Of a stretch of DNA of 7,899 bases, positions 1 through 6,215 are shown piece by piece (positions within the stretch are counted from its first letter, which is position 1; each line of letters opens with the position of its first letter). A program made the position numbers and the translations under genes. A model generated the notes under the pieces. The model saw only the letters and a program-made list of their open reading frames with translations. It did no database searches and was not told the origin of the DNA. The stretch covers positions 1 to 7,899 of the forward strand of contig JAICVE010000121.1 of NCBI GenBank assembly GCA_025935475.1, in the 5' to 3' direction. Source of the DNA: Nitrospira sp. Lineage in GTDB: Bacteria; Nitrospirota; Nitrospiria; Nitrospirales; Nitrospiraceae.

Positions 1-14
1 AAAAGCAAGTATAC

Positions 15-1202
15 ATGCTATTCGCTTGGCCACCTATGGGTCAAAACAATCAAGCCGAGCCTGCTCACTTGTTTCAGAATCACCTGAAGAACGTCCGCAT
101 CGCCAAAGGCTTCTCACAAGCGGAACTCGCCGCGAAATCCGGAATCACGAGACAAGCCGTCTCGGCCATTGAATCCGACGTCTATCTTCCCACTACGGCA
201 GTCGCCCTCCGATTAGCCTCTGTCCTCGCGTGCCGAGTGGAAGATCTCTTCAGCCTTGCGCAAGGAGATGAGGTCATCGAGGGGACTTTCATTGGGACTC
301 CACCAGATGCGCGGTCTGTTCCACTCCGCGTCAAAGTCGCCACGGTTGGGACAAAGACTATCGTTCGTCCGGTCAACGGACTCGGCGACGTGCTGTCGTA
401 TACGGTTCCGGCGGACGGATATTTGCTCGATACCTTTCCGCAATCTTCTGCTGTCAAAGCCCGCGTGCGTCTCTCCCGCGATCGGCAGTTGGTCGGGCGC
501 GACATATCCGTGGCCGGGTGCGATCCAGCCATTTTTCTCGCTGGGGAACATTTGCGTCGCCAAAAAGATCAGGGCTCTGTGATCGGCTGGACCATGGGCA
601 GCACGGCGGCGTTGCAGGCGTTGGAGCGAGGAGAAGTTCATGTGGCGGGGCTTCACCTGTTCGATCCTTCGAGCGGGGAATCCAACTTGCCCTTCCTGAA
701 ACGTGTCCTGAAAGGGACGGCGTATCACGTCGTGACCTTCGCAACCTGGGAGGAAGGATTTCTCGTTCGACCCGGCAATCCGAAAGGGATCCGCGAGGCG
801 GCTGATCTTGCCGAATCGAACGTGAGAGTGATCAATCGTGAGGAGGGATCGGGCGCCCGCCTTTTGCTCGACCAACGTCTGCGCGCCGCGGGGCTAGACC
901 CTACTCAGGTACAGGGCTACGACACAGTATTGCGGTCTCATGTTGACGTGGCTCGTGCCATTGCAAGCCATCACGCGGATGTCGGCATCGGCATTCGATC
1001 GGCCGCGCAACTGTTCGGATTGGATTTCGTCGCGATCCAAGCCGCCCGGTACGATCTCGTCGTGCCGACCGCCTATCTCAAGTCGCATCCAACGCTCGCA
1101 CATCTGTTCGACACGCTCGCGAGCCGGTCGTTTCGAAACGAAATCGAGGCGCTGGGCGGCTACGACACCCGAGAGACAGGAAAGCTGCATTCCTTGCGAT
1201 AA
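15..1202 (+). CDS. Xre-family HTH regulator fused to a molybdate-binding-like (PBP_like) sensor domain
   Basis: Probable one-component, cytoplasmic transcriptional regulator of the molybdate cluster downstream. Residues about 24-80 form an Xre/Cro-type helix-turn-helix, with the recognition pattern SQAELAAKSGITRQAVSAIE and a trailing LRLASVLACRVEDLF. Residues about 85-175 are a linker region I do not recognise. Residues about 178-388 match the PBP_like sensor related to ModA-type binding proteins: MGSTAALQAL (194-203), the hallmark NREEGSGARLLLD (274-286), DVGIGIRSAA (322-331) and the closing GGYDTRETG (381-389). There is no signal peptide, which fits an internal ligand sensor. Known family members pair a DNA-binding domain with this fold; molybdate or tungstate as ligand is inferred from the neighbours. 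This is not ModE, which has a winged helix plus TOBE domains. The start at 15 has only a weak ribosome site; ATG at 36 (residue 8) is an alternative that leaves the HTH intact. The next gene's ribosome site overlaps this stop codon. Confidence 0.9.
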   Translation: MLFAWPPMGQNNQAEPAHLFQNHLKNVRIAKGFSQAELAAKSGITRQAVSAIESDVYLPTTAVALRLASVLACRVEDLFSLAQGDEVIEGTFIGTPPDARSVPLRVKVATVGTKTIVRPVNGLGDVLSYTVPADGYLLDTFPQSSAVKARVRLSRDRQLVGRDISVAGCDPAIFLAGEHLRRQKDQGSVIGWTMGSTAALQALERGEVHVAGLHLFDPSSGESNLPFLKRVLKGTAYHVVTFATWEEGFLVRPGNPKGIREAADLAESNVRVINREEGSGARLLLDQRLRAAGLDPTQVQGYDTVLRSHVDVARAIASHHADVGIGIRSAAQLFGLDFVAIQAARYDLVVPTAYLKSHPTLAHLFDTLASRSFRNEIEALGGYDTRETGKLHSLR

Positions 1203-1206
1203 GGAG
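1201..1206 (+). promoter_or_regulatory. Ribosome binding site deciding the start of the ModA-like gene
   Basis: AAGGAG overlaps the stop codon of the regulator gene and lies 6 bases before the ATG at 1213. That ATG is followed by a clear signal peptide. The reading frame stays open far upstream, but that part lies within the regulator gene and gives non-secretory sequence, so 1213 is the likely start. Confidence 0.75.
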
Positions 1207-1212
1207 AAGGCG

Positions 1213-2040
1213 ATGAGGTGGAGTCGGCTTGTTGGTGTGAGCGTGCTGTGCCTGGGGCTCGAGATCTCTCCCGCCGTTGCCACGGAACAATTGGTCATTG
1301 CGACCTCACCCAGTATGCGTATTCCCGTCGAGGCATTGGGGCGGCTGTTCGAACAGACACACTCTGAGATCCGTGTACGGCTGTTTTTCGATTCGGGCCT
1401 CGATATCCGGCGAACCATCGCGGCAATGGAGAACAGCTCCATTGGTCAATACTTCATCGGCTCAGGTCCTATTCATCTAGTGGCGCCAGGCGGGGATGAG
1501 CTCATTACCCGACTTGAGTGGAGATATTACGTCCTGCCCGGAACAAAGCGGCCTTTTGCGGAGGTACCGCTCGTCATGGTCGTGCCGGAGGCGCTTGTTG
1601 ATGCGCCGACATCGTTTGAAGCCTTGGTCAAGCATGAGACGTTGCGGATCGCGATGGGTGACCCGGAGCTCACCACCCTTGGGCAAAGGACGAGGCAACT
1701 ATTCACCACGTTAGGGTTGTGGGGGCATGTGGTGCATCGTTTGGATAAAGCCAGCGACACGCGTTCAGTGCTGGATCATCTCCTGAACGGCGAGGCCGAT
1801 GTCGGCATTCTCTTCGGGCCGGACGCGGTCCAGGAGAGCCAACGCATCCGTATCGTGGCTGTGTCCGAGCGCGGCATCATTCCACCAGTGATCCATTCCA
1901 TGGCGATGGAGCGGTATTGTCCCAATCGGGCACTCTGCGAAGAGTTTCTTGGCTTCATTCAATCAGACGAAGCGCAGCAAGAACTCAAGCGCCTTGGGTA
2001 TGCCTCACCGTCCAGCCAGTCCCTGAAAAAAAAGGAATAA
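1213..2040 (+). CDS. Divergent exported ModA-like substrate-binding protein
   Basis: A 275-residue periplasmic binding protein of the ModA/SBP_bac_11 type, but diverged. Residues 1-23 are a signal peptide with likely cleavage after AVA (21-23). The mature protein starts with EQLVIATSPSMRIPVEAL, which matches ModA's first strand and ligand loop, although the usual AASS/AASD is replaced by ATSPSM. Other ModA-like landmarks are RPFAEVPLVMVVPEAL (113-128), LRIAMGDPELTTLGQRTRQL (144-163), GEADVGILFGPDA (193-205) and a C-terminal FLGFIQSDEAQQELKRLGYA (245-264). The gene starts 10 bases after the regulator gene, so the two are probably co-transcribed. It is a second ModA-fold protein besides the canonical one at 5114-5920. 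It may bind molybdate with different affinity, bind another oxyanion, or act as a periplasmic sensor. The family is fairly sure; the ligand is not known. Confidence 0.8.
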   Translation: MRWSRLVGVSVLCLGLEISPAVATEQLVIATSPSMRIPVEALGRLFEQTHSEIRVRLFFDSGLDIRRTIAAMENSSIGQYFIGSGPIHLVAPGGDELITRLEWRYYVLPGTKRPFAEVPLVMVVPEALVDAPTSFEALVKHETLRIAMGDPELTTLGQRTRQLFTTLGLWGHVVHRLDKASDTRSVLDHLLNGEADVGILFGPDAVQESQRIRIVAVSERGIIPPVIHSMAMERYCPNRALCEEFLGFIQSDEAQQELKRLGYASPSSQSLKKKE

Positions 2041-2057
2041 CCCGTGACGTCATTCGA

Positions 2058-2064
2058 GAGGAGG
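2058..2064 (+). promoter_or_regulatory. Ribosome binding site deciding the start of the lipoprotein gene
   Basis: GAGGAGG lies 5 bases before the ATG at 2070. Starting there gives a protein with a lipoprotein-type N-terminus. The frame is open back to 1917, but that stretch is inside the ModA-like gene and is rich in Arg and Ser, as expected of a shadow frame. Confidence 0.7.
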
Positions 2065-2069
2065 CGGTG

Positions 2070-2729
2070 ATGTGTAGCCCGATGAGGTTCCTGTCAGCGC
2101 ATGGTCTTATAGTTTCCTTTTTCGTGAGCCTCGTGTCGGGAGGGTGTGCGCGACTTCCGTATACGACGACGGTCATTCACGAAGATCGTCGTGTCGTCGT
2201 GTCGCTTCAACGGGATCCAGACGCGGTGCCGTATACACATCCCGTACAACTCCGAGGGGATGAACTCTCTGCCGTGCTCACAGGGTTCTCGTTTCGAGAA
2301 AAACAGCGGTTGCCGCTGCGATGGTTTGCGGAAGAAGTGCCGCCGAAGAAGATTCTCCGTTCGGATGAAATGCAGGCGGTCGTGCCGTTCCTGGTCGAAG
2401 GGCTCGAGAAGGCCGGCCCTGATGAGCGTGTGTATTTTCAAGTACTGGCGCCAGGGATGAATCCGGCGGCTGAGCGTGACACGACCGCGGGATGGATCGC
2501 CGTGAGAGAGCCCTACCTGCATCTGGTCCTGGAACACTATCACGCTCAATTTCCCATCAGGAAATCAGAACAGTGGGACCTGCGATATCCCGCCACCCCT
2601 CCGGAGGCAAAGACATACTTGCTGTACTTCGAGCCGGGACGGTTCTGGGAAACCGATCCGGTGAGTAGTCGGCAGGCCGTGCAGCTCCGTGAATTTTTGA
2701 AGACGGCCATTCCTGCCTCTTCGAGATAG
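2070..2729 (+). CDS. Unrecognised lipoprotein
   Basis: A 219-residue probable lipoprotein of unknown function. The N-terminus has a positive residue (Arg6), a hydrophobic run LIVSFFVSLVSGG (13-25) and Cys26 as the likely lipidated residue. The lipobox SGGC is imperfect because Ser stands where Leu is usual. The mature part has no recognised enzyme motif. It reads as a mixed alpha/beta domain: VVVSLQRD (42-49), a YTHPVQL motif (55-61), a helix around SDEMQAVVPFLVEGLEKA (98-115), the strand VYFQVLAP (121-128), TAGWIAVREPYLHLVLEH (139-156) and a C-terminal helix. The alternation of strands and the T-x-G-W-I-x-V step looks like a compact, folded, conserved periplasmic domain. It lies 29 bases after the ModA-like gene and 67 bases before the porin. 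A role in binding to or assembling with the porin is only a guess. Alternative start: ATG at 2082, which also keeps the lipobox. Confidence 0.72.
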   Translation: MCSPMRFLSAHGLIVSFFVSLVSGGCARLPYTTTVIHEDRRVVVSLQRDPDAVPYTHPVQLRGDELSAVLTGFSFREKQRLPLRWFAEEVPPKKILRSDEMQAVVPFLVEGLEKAGPDERVYFQVLAPGMNPAAERDTTAGWIAVREPYLHLVLEHYHAQFPIRKSEQWDLRYPATPPEAKTYLLYFEPGRFWETDPVSSRQAVQLREFLKTAIPASSR

Positions 2730-2796
2730 CCATGAAACATGGGCCTGAGTCACGTGAAATTCACACCCTTGCTTTCGCTTTTTTTGTGGAGGAGCT
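2730..2796 (+). promoter_or_regulatory. Intergenic gap before the porin with small inverted repeats
   Basis: This 67-base gap is one of only two gaps over 30 bases in the cluster. It holds a small CCATG-AAA-CATGG hairpin (2730-2742) just after the lipoprotein stop codon, an 8-base perfect palindrome TCACGTGA (2750-2757), and an overlapping GTGAA-A-TTCAC inverted repeat (2754-2764). A run of seven T (2779-2785) follows but has no strong hairpin directly before it, so it is not a convincing terminator. No clear -35/-10 pair was found. GGAGGAG at 2788-2794 is the porin ribosome site. The repeats could be an operator or may be chance. Confidence 0.25.
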
Positions 2797-4554
2797 ATGA
2801 AATCGCGAAACATTTATCAAGACATCACGCAGCCTATGCGCCGAGCTCAAGGGCTCATCGTTCTGGGCGCGCTGATCCTTTACCTCTTACAGGCGTCTGC
2901 AACGCATGCCGTGGAATCAGGAAGGCTGATCGAAAAAGACGGACAATACGTATTTGTTGAAAGCATGGACCCAGCCACGCGACTGTTGCTGGAGCGCTCG
3001 TACGAGAAAGGGATCATCACGCAAGAAGAACGTGACAAGGCTATTAAAGAGTCAGAAACTCGCGCTTATCTCATGCAGCCCAGTTTCAAGCTCTGGTACG
3101 ACCGGGGCTTCAATTTTTCCATGAACGATAATGCATTTCTCCTCAAAATCCGTGGACGCATGCAGTTGCGGGAAACGACTCGTTGGCGGAACGATGCCTG
3201 GAGAAATCCGGGAGACGCAAAAAATTATCCGGAACTCCTCGGCGTGTTTGGCGACTACCGTGCCAATCGATCGGATGATTTTGCCTCGCAATTCAATTTA
3301 CGACGGGCCAGGCTGTTGTTTCTCGGCCACCTCCTCAGTCCAGACTTCAAGTACTTCCTTCAGATTGGGTTTGAAACAGCGGAAAATGCGCAGACTCCTG
3401 GGTCAGCCAACTTGCTAGACTACTATGTTCTCAGCACACATCTTCCTCTCTTAAACGTGCAGCTCGGCCAATACAAAATTTACTTCAACCGCTCACAAAT
3501 CAACAACACTGCGTCCATGCAATTCGCCGAACGGGCGCTGGTCATGGATGCGTTCAGCGCCAACGGTATGAACCGGAGGGATATCGGTCTGACGATCATG
3601 AACGACGACGAAATCTACCCGGTCAATTATTACCTGGGGATTTTCAACGGCGCCGGGCCGCTTTTTAATCGCTATGGAACCTACAACAGCGAGGAAGCGA
3701 CCGTCGGCTGTCCCGGCGGGCAAACTGGCGGCAACCCTTTCCCTTCTCCTGCCGGATGCCCAGCCAATTCACGCAATCTCAATGCAAATGTTCGCGACGA
3801 AATCGACAAGCTGATGTATGCCGGCCGTCTCCAGTGGAATATTCTGGGGCGGCCGGGCTACGGCGAAGGCGATTTGGCCTATTCAGAAACGCCGCAGATG
3901 GCGGTGGGCGGCGGACTCGCATACAACCCCGGCATCAATACGAGCACCGACAATGCCTTCGTCGGCATCGATCTGGCGAACCTGAATTTCCGTCGTCAGT
4001 TGGCGACGTTTGGTAATGGACGCCAATTGGGGTGGGGGGTCGTCAACTACACGACGTACGCGTTCGACGGCGTCTTGAAATACAGGGGCTTCTCGCTTCA
4101 AGGGGAATGGTACTTCAAGAATATCGAGCGGACATTCAAAGGAGCGCCGTGTTTGCAATTCAATGCGGCAGGTGCTTGTACCACCGTGACACCTCAGCTC
4201 TTGGGGAACGCGACCGGCTGGTATGTCCAGTCTGGCTATTATCTGATTCCTCGACATTTGGAGGTGGCCGCGCGTTATGCCTATTGGGACCCCGATACCA
4301 ATGCGGGCGGCGATTTGATCAAAGAGGTGGATGCATCGATCAATTGGTTTCCTTTCGGAAGCTACGACTATCAGCTGATGTTGACGTACACGAATCTGGC
4401 GATGGGCACAGGCGGATTTGCCATTGGCCGCAGCGCCCCTTTGCCCACGCAGCCTCCGGGAGCCGTTAACCCCTCTGGAACCGTGCCGCTCGACGCACGA
4501 GGAGGCACCTTGATTGAAAATGCGATTCGTGTGCAGCTGCAGATCTTTTTCTGA
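2797..4554 (+). CDS. Outer-membrane porin of the phosphate-selective OprO/OprP type
   Basis: A 585-residue outer-membrane beta-barrel channel. Residues 1-38 are a long signal peptide (hydrophobic 19-34, cleavage after THA). A short helical segment follows, DPATRLLLERSYEKGIITQE (58-77), which resembles a SHOCT-type motif. The barrel begins about residue 105 with FNFSMNDNAFLLKIRGRMQL (105-124). Family landmarks follow: FNLRRARLLFLGHLLSPDFK (166-185), YFLQIGFE, LNVQLGQYKIYFN, and an FAERA...DAF...RRDIGLTI region. Strands alternate to the very end, and the protein ends in LQIFF, the terminal Phe typical of BAM-assembled barrels. The family fits PF07396-like anion porins. Specificity for molybdate is inferred only from its position inside a mod cluster. 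Exactly four Cys occur, as two close pairs (305/321 and 452/461) in probable surface loops. It has a strong ribosome site and is followed after 17 bases by the TOBE-like gene. Confidence 0.87.
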   Translation: MKSRNIYQDITQPMRRAQGLIVLGALILYLLQASATHAVESGRLIEKDGQYVFVESMDPATRLLLERSYEKGIITQEERDKAIKESETRAYLMQPSFKLWYDRGFNFSMNDNAFLLKIRGRMQLRETTRWRNDAWRNPGDAKNYPELLGVFGDYRANRSDDFASQFNLRRARLLFLGHLLSPDFKYFLQIGFETAENAQTPGSANLLDYYVLSTHLPLLNVQLGQYKIYFNRSQINNTASMQFAERALVMDAFSANGMNRRDIGLTIMNDDEIYPVNYYLGIFNGAGPLFNRYGTYNSEEATVGCPGGQTGGNPFPSPAGCPANSRNLNANVRDEIDKLMYAGRLQWNILGRPGYGEGDLAYSETPQMAVGGGLAYNPGINTSTDNAFVGIDLANLNFRRQLATFGNGRQLGWGVVNYTTYAFDGVLKYRGFSLQGEWYFKNIERTFKGAPCLQFNAAGACTTVTPQLLGNATGWYVQSGYYLIPRHLEVAARYAYWDPDTNAGGDLIKEVDASINWFPFGSYDYQLMLTYTNLAMGTGGFAIGRSAPLPTQPPGAVNPSGTVPLDARGGTLIENAIRVQLQIFF

Positions 4555-4571
4555 GCGAGGGAGGTCGAACA

Positions 4572-5117
4572 ATGATGCTACGCAAGACGGATTCGATCGA
4601 TTTTCAAGACACGAACGTCGCGGCGGCTCGGGGAGTCGAGAGTGGCAGTCTTTCCGTAGAAGGGACCACCATGAATTGGGTGAGAGGACTGATCCGTTCG
4701 CAATATGTCGGCCTTGTTCGATCCGGCGTTCGGATCAGCATCGGGGTGCGCACCGATCTCCGCATCAGATGGACGAAACGAGAAGAACGGCATTTCATTG
4801 TTGGCCAGCCGGTCGTGGCCATGGTTTCTGCCGCTGCGGTACGTCTGGAAAGCGGACTGTTTCGCCGGAGCAAACAGCGGTGGAATCGCTGGGTTGGCCG
4901 CGTTGTCTTGATCGAGCACCTGGAAGCAGGAGCCGTGTATACGGTAAAGGTGCATGGAGAGGAATGGACCCTCAAGAGCCTGGGGCCCGTCCTTGGAGCG
5001 AAACAACCGAGTAGGCCCTGGGACGTCGTCAATGTGGTCGTCGATCCTCAGGTTGTGGAATTGTCGGTTGCCGCTCCATGTTTGATGAGGCATACCCAAG
5101 GAAGGATTCTTCAATGA
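4572..5117 (+). CDS. Divergent tandem TOBE/Mop-like protein
   Basis: A 181-residue soluble protein with no signal peptide. It reads as two TOBE-like halves. The first (about 35-92) has the N-x-x-x-G opening NWVRGLIRSQYVG and ends GQPVVAMVSAAAVRL (78-92), which parallels the Mop ending G-D-x-V-x-A-x-I-K-A-S-x-V. The second (about 105-167) opens NRWVGRVVLIEHL (105-117) and ends WDVVNVVVDPQVVEL (150-164). Such a di-domain would resemble ModG-type di-Mop proteins or the C-terminal part of ModC, so molybdate binding or a detached ModC regulatory role is inferred. The similarity is weak and was judged by eye. There are two credible starts: ATG 4572 with AGGGAGG 7 bases before it, and ATG 4671 with GAAGGG 6 bases before it. 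The later start would give 148 residues starting right at the first TOBE half; the extra 33 residues look disordered. It overlaps modA by 4 bases (ATGA), suggesting translational coupling. Confidence 0.72.
   Translation: MMLRKTDSIDFQDTNVAAARGVESGSLSVEGTTMNWVRGLIRSQYVGLVRSGVRISIGVRTDLRIRWTKREERHFIVGQPVVAMVSAAAVRLESGLFRRSKQRWNRWVGRVVLIEHLEAGAVYTVKVHGEEWTLKSLGPVLGAKQPSRPWDVVNVVVDPQVVELSVAAPCLMRHTQGRILQ
5102..5106 (+). promoter_or_regulatory. Ribosome binding site deciding the modA start
   Basis: AAGGA lies 7 bases before the ATG at 5114, within a purine-rich AAGGAAGGA. This selects 5114 over the in-frame ATG at 5078, which would put charged residues in front of the signal peptide and lengthen the overlap with the upstream gene. 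Confidence 0.7.
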
Positions 5118-5920
5118 CCAATTTGAACCCATATGTCCGGAAACTGTATGTTGCAGGTTGGGCGGCGGCGCTGATCCTATGCGTAGGTGGTCAACTCGCG
5201 CTTCCTCCGAACGCCGTTGCCGAAGAGATCGCAATCGCCGCTGCCTCGGATTTGAATTTCGCAATCAAAGACGTCATAGCCGAGTATGAGAAGGCGACAG
5301 GACACCATGTGAAGTTGTCCTTGGGCTCGTCCGGGAACTTTTATGCGCAGATTCAAAATGGCGCCCCATTCGATCTGTATTTTTCGGCAGATATCGGCTA
5401 CCCCAAGAAACTGGAAGAGGCGGGTCTCATCGTGCCTGGGTCTGTATACCGCTATGCGGTCGGTCGGATCGTGCTCTGGACCAATCATGCCTCCCGGCGG
5501 GACGTGTCAAAGGGAATGGACGTCCTTCGCGATCCCGCGGTCAAAAAAATTGCGATCGCCAATCCGAAACATGCGCCCTACGGAAGGGCCGCGGTTGCGG
5601 CGATGCAACACTTCAAGGTCTATGACGAGGCAAAAGACCGATTGGTGTTGGGAGAAAATATCTCGCAAGCTGCCCAGTTCATCGAATCAGGCGCCTGCGA
5701 TGTCGGTGTGATTGCCCTCTCGCTGGCGCTGGCGCCGACCATGAAAGCGGCCGGCACCTATTGGGAAATTCCCAGTGATGCCCATCCCCCGCTGGAACAG
5801 GGCGCAGCGATCTTGAAATCCTCGAAGCAACAAGAGACCGCGAAGCAATTTTTAGAGTTTATGCGAGGCACCCAGGGGCAGGAGATCATGAAACGTTATG
5901 GGTTTACGCTTCCACAATAG
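5114..5920 (+). CDS. modA: Molybdate ABC transporter substrate-binding protein ModA
   Basis: Periplasmic molybdate (or tungstate) binding protein that delivers the oxyanion to ModBC. Length is 268 residues, usual for ModA. The signal peptide has a hydrophobic core at 13-30 and likely cleavage after AVA (34-36). Ligand-loop landmarks are intact: IAAASDLNFA (41-50), SLGSSGNFYAQI (69-80), NGAPFDLYFSAD (82-93), the IANPKHAPYGRAA segment (148-160), ENISQAAQFI (181-190) and ACDVGVIALSLAL (194-206). The helix FLEFMRGTQGQEIMKRYGF (246-264) closes the fold. The A-S-D-L start and GSSGNF loop are like one of the ModA groups seen in Proteobacteria. Its start codon overlaps the stop of the tandem-TOBE gene in an ATGA, and its last 23 bases overlap the next lipoprotein gene. 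Identification as ModA is strong; molybdate versus tungstate preference cannot be read from sequence. Confidence 0.94.
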   Translation: MTNLNPYVRKLYVAGWAAALILCVGGQLALPPNAVAEEIAIAAASDLNFAIKDVIAEYEKATGHHVKLSLGSSGNFYAQIQNGAPFDLYFSADIGYPKKLEEAGLIVPGSVYRYAVGRIVLWTNHASRRDVSKGMDVLRDPAVKKIAIANPKHAPYGRAAVAAMQHFKVYDEAKDRLVLGENISQAAQFIESGACDVGVIALSLALAPTMKAAGTYWEIPSDAHPPLEQGAAILKSSKQQETAKQFLEFMRGTQGQEIMKRYGFTLPQ

Positions 5921-6215
5921 AGCGCTCTGGGGTTTTGCGCTCGTGCTGTTAAGCGGCTGTTCCGAAGCCGTTCAAATGACGCATGAAACTGATCAGGGCG
6001 GCGTGGTGACATTTCTCTTCAAGGAAGACCGAGGCGGACCGATGGGATCGCCTCATCGCAAAGCCGCATTGAAACTCGTCGATGAGAAGTGTCCCAAGGG
6101 CTACATCGTCCTTCGCGAGGGAGAAATGAAAGGCTACAGCAGCATGTCGAGTGTCGAGGGCCAGGAAGGAGAAATGACGAACCGTCGCTGGGGAATTCAA
6201 TTTCGATGCAAATAA
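5898..6215 (+). CDS. Small unrecognised lipoprotein
   Basis: A 105-residue lipoprotein of unknown function. The signal has Arg4 and Arg8, a hydrophobic run WGFALVLLSG (11-20) and a textbook lipobox LLSGC with Cys21 as the lipidated residue. The mature domain is about 84 residues. It has a strand GVVTFLFKED (35-44), a helix HRKAALKLVDEKCP (53-66), a strand GYIVLREGE (68-76) and the C-terminal strand WGIQFRCK. Two further Cys (65 and 104) could form a disulfide in the periplasm. The start overlaps the 3' end of modA by 23 bases. The nearest ribosome-site-like sequence, GGAG at 5881-5884, is 13 bases upstream, so translation is probably coupled to modA. Its last 10 bases overlap the next gene. 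The position argues for a role with ModA or oxyanion handling, but no function can be assigned. Confidence 0.75.
   Translation: MGLRFHNRALWGFALVLLSGCSEAVQMTHETDQGGVVTFLFKEDRGGPMGSPHRKAALKLVDEKCPKGYIVLREGEMKGYSSMSSVEGQEGEMTNRRWGIQFRCK

Noticed and set aside
894..1442. Long minus-strand open frame opposite the regulator and ModA-like genes
   Set aside because: It spans the junction of two well-supported plus-strand genes, is rich in Arg and Ser, and has no domain or ribosome site I can see; a shadow frame.
2045..2052. Perfect palindrome TGACGTCA between the ModA-like gene and lipoprotein gene
   Set aside because: An 8-base palindrome is expected by chance every few hundred bases; it lies in a 29-base gap just before a ribosome site and has no supporting promoter.
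2779..2785. Run of seven T as a rho-independent terminator before the porin
   Set aside because: No GC-rich hairpin directly precedes it; the nearest small stem (2730-2742) is more than 35 bases away.
3883..4572. 229-residue minus-strand open frame opposite the porin
   Set aside because: Antisense to clear beta-barrel coding sequence, Arg-rich and without motifs.
4514..5014. Plus-strand frame overlapping the porin end and tandem-TOBE gene
   Set aside because: Arg/Ser-rich sequence with no motif; the frame at 4572-5117 shows TOBE-like strands and better ribosome sites.
4578..5264. 228-residue minus-strand open frame opposite the tandem-TOBE gene and modA start
   Set aside because: It crosses two plus-strand genes joined by an ATGA overlap, has a composition typical of a shadow frame (Arg, Ser, Pro) and shows no recognisable domain.
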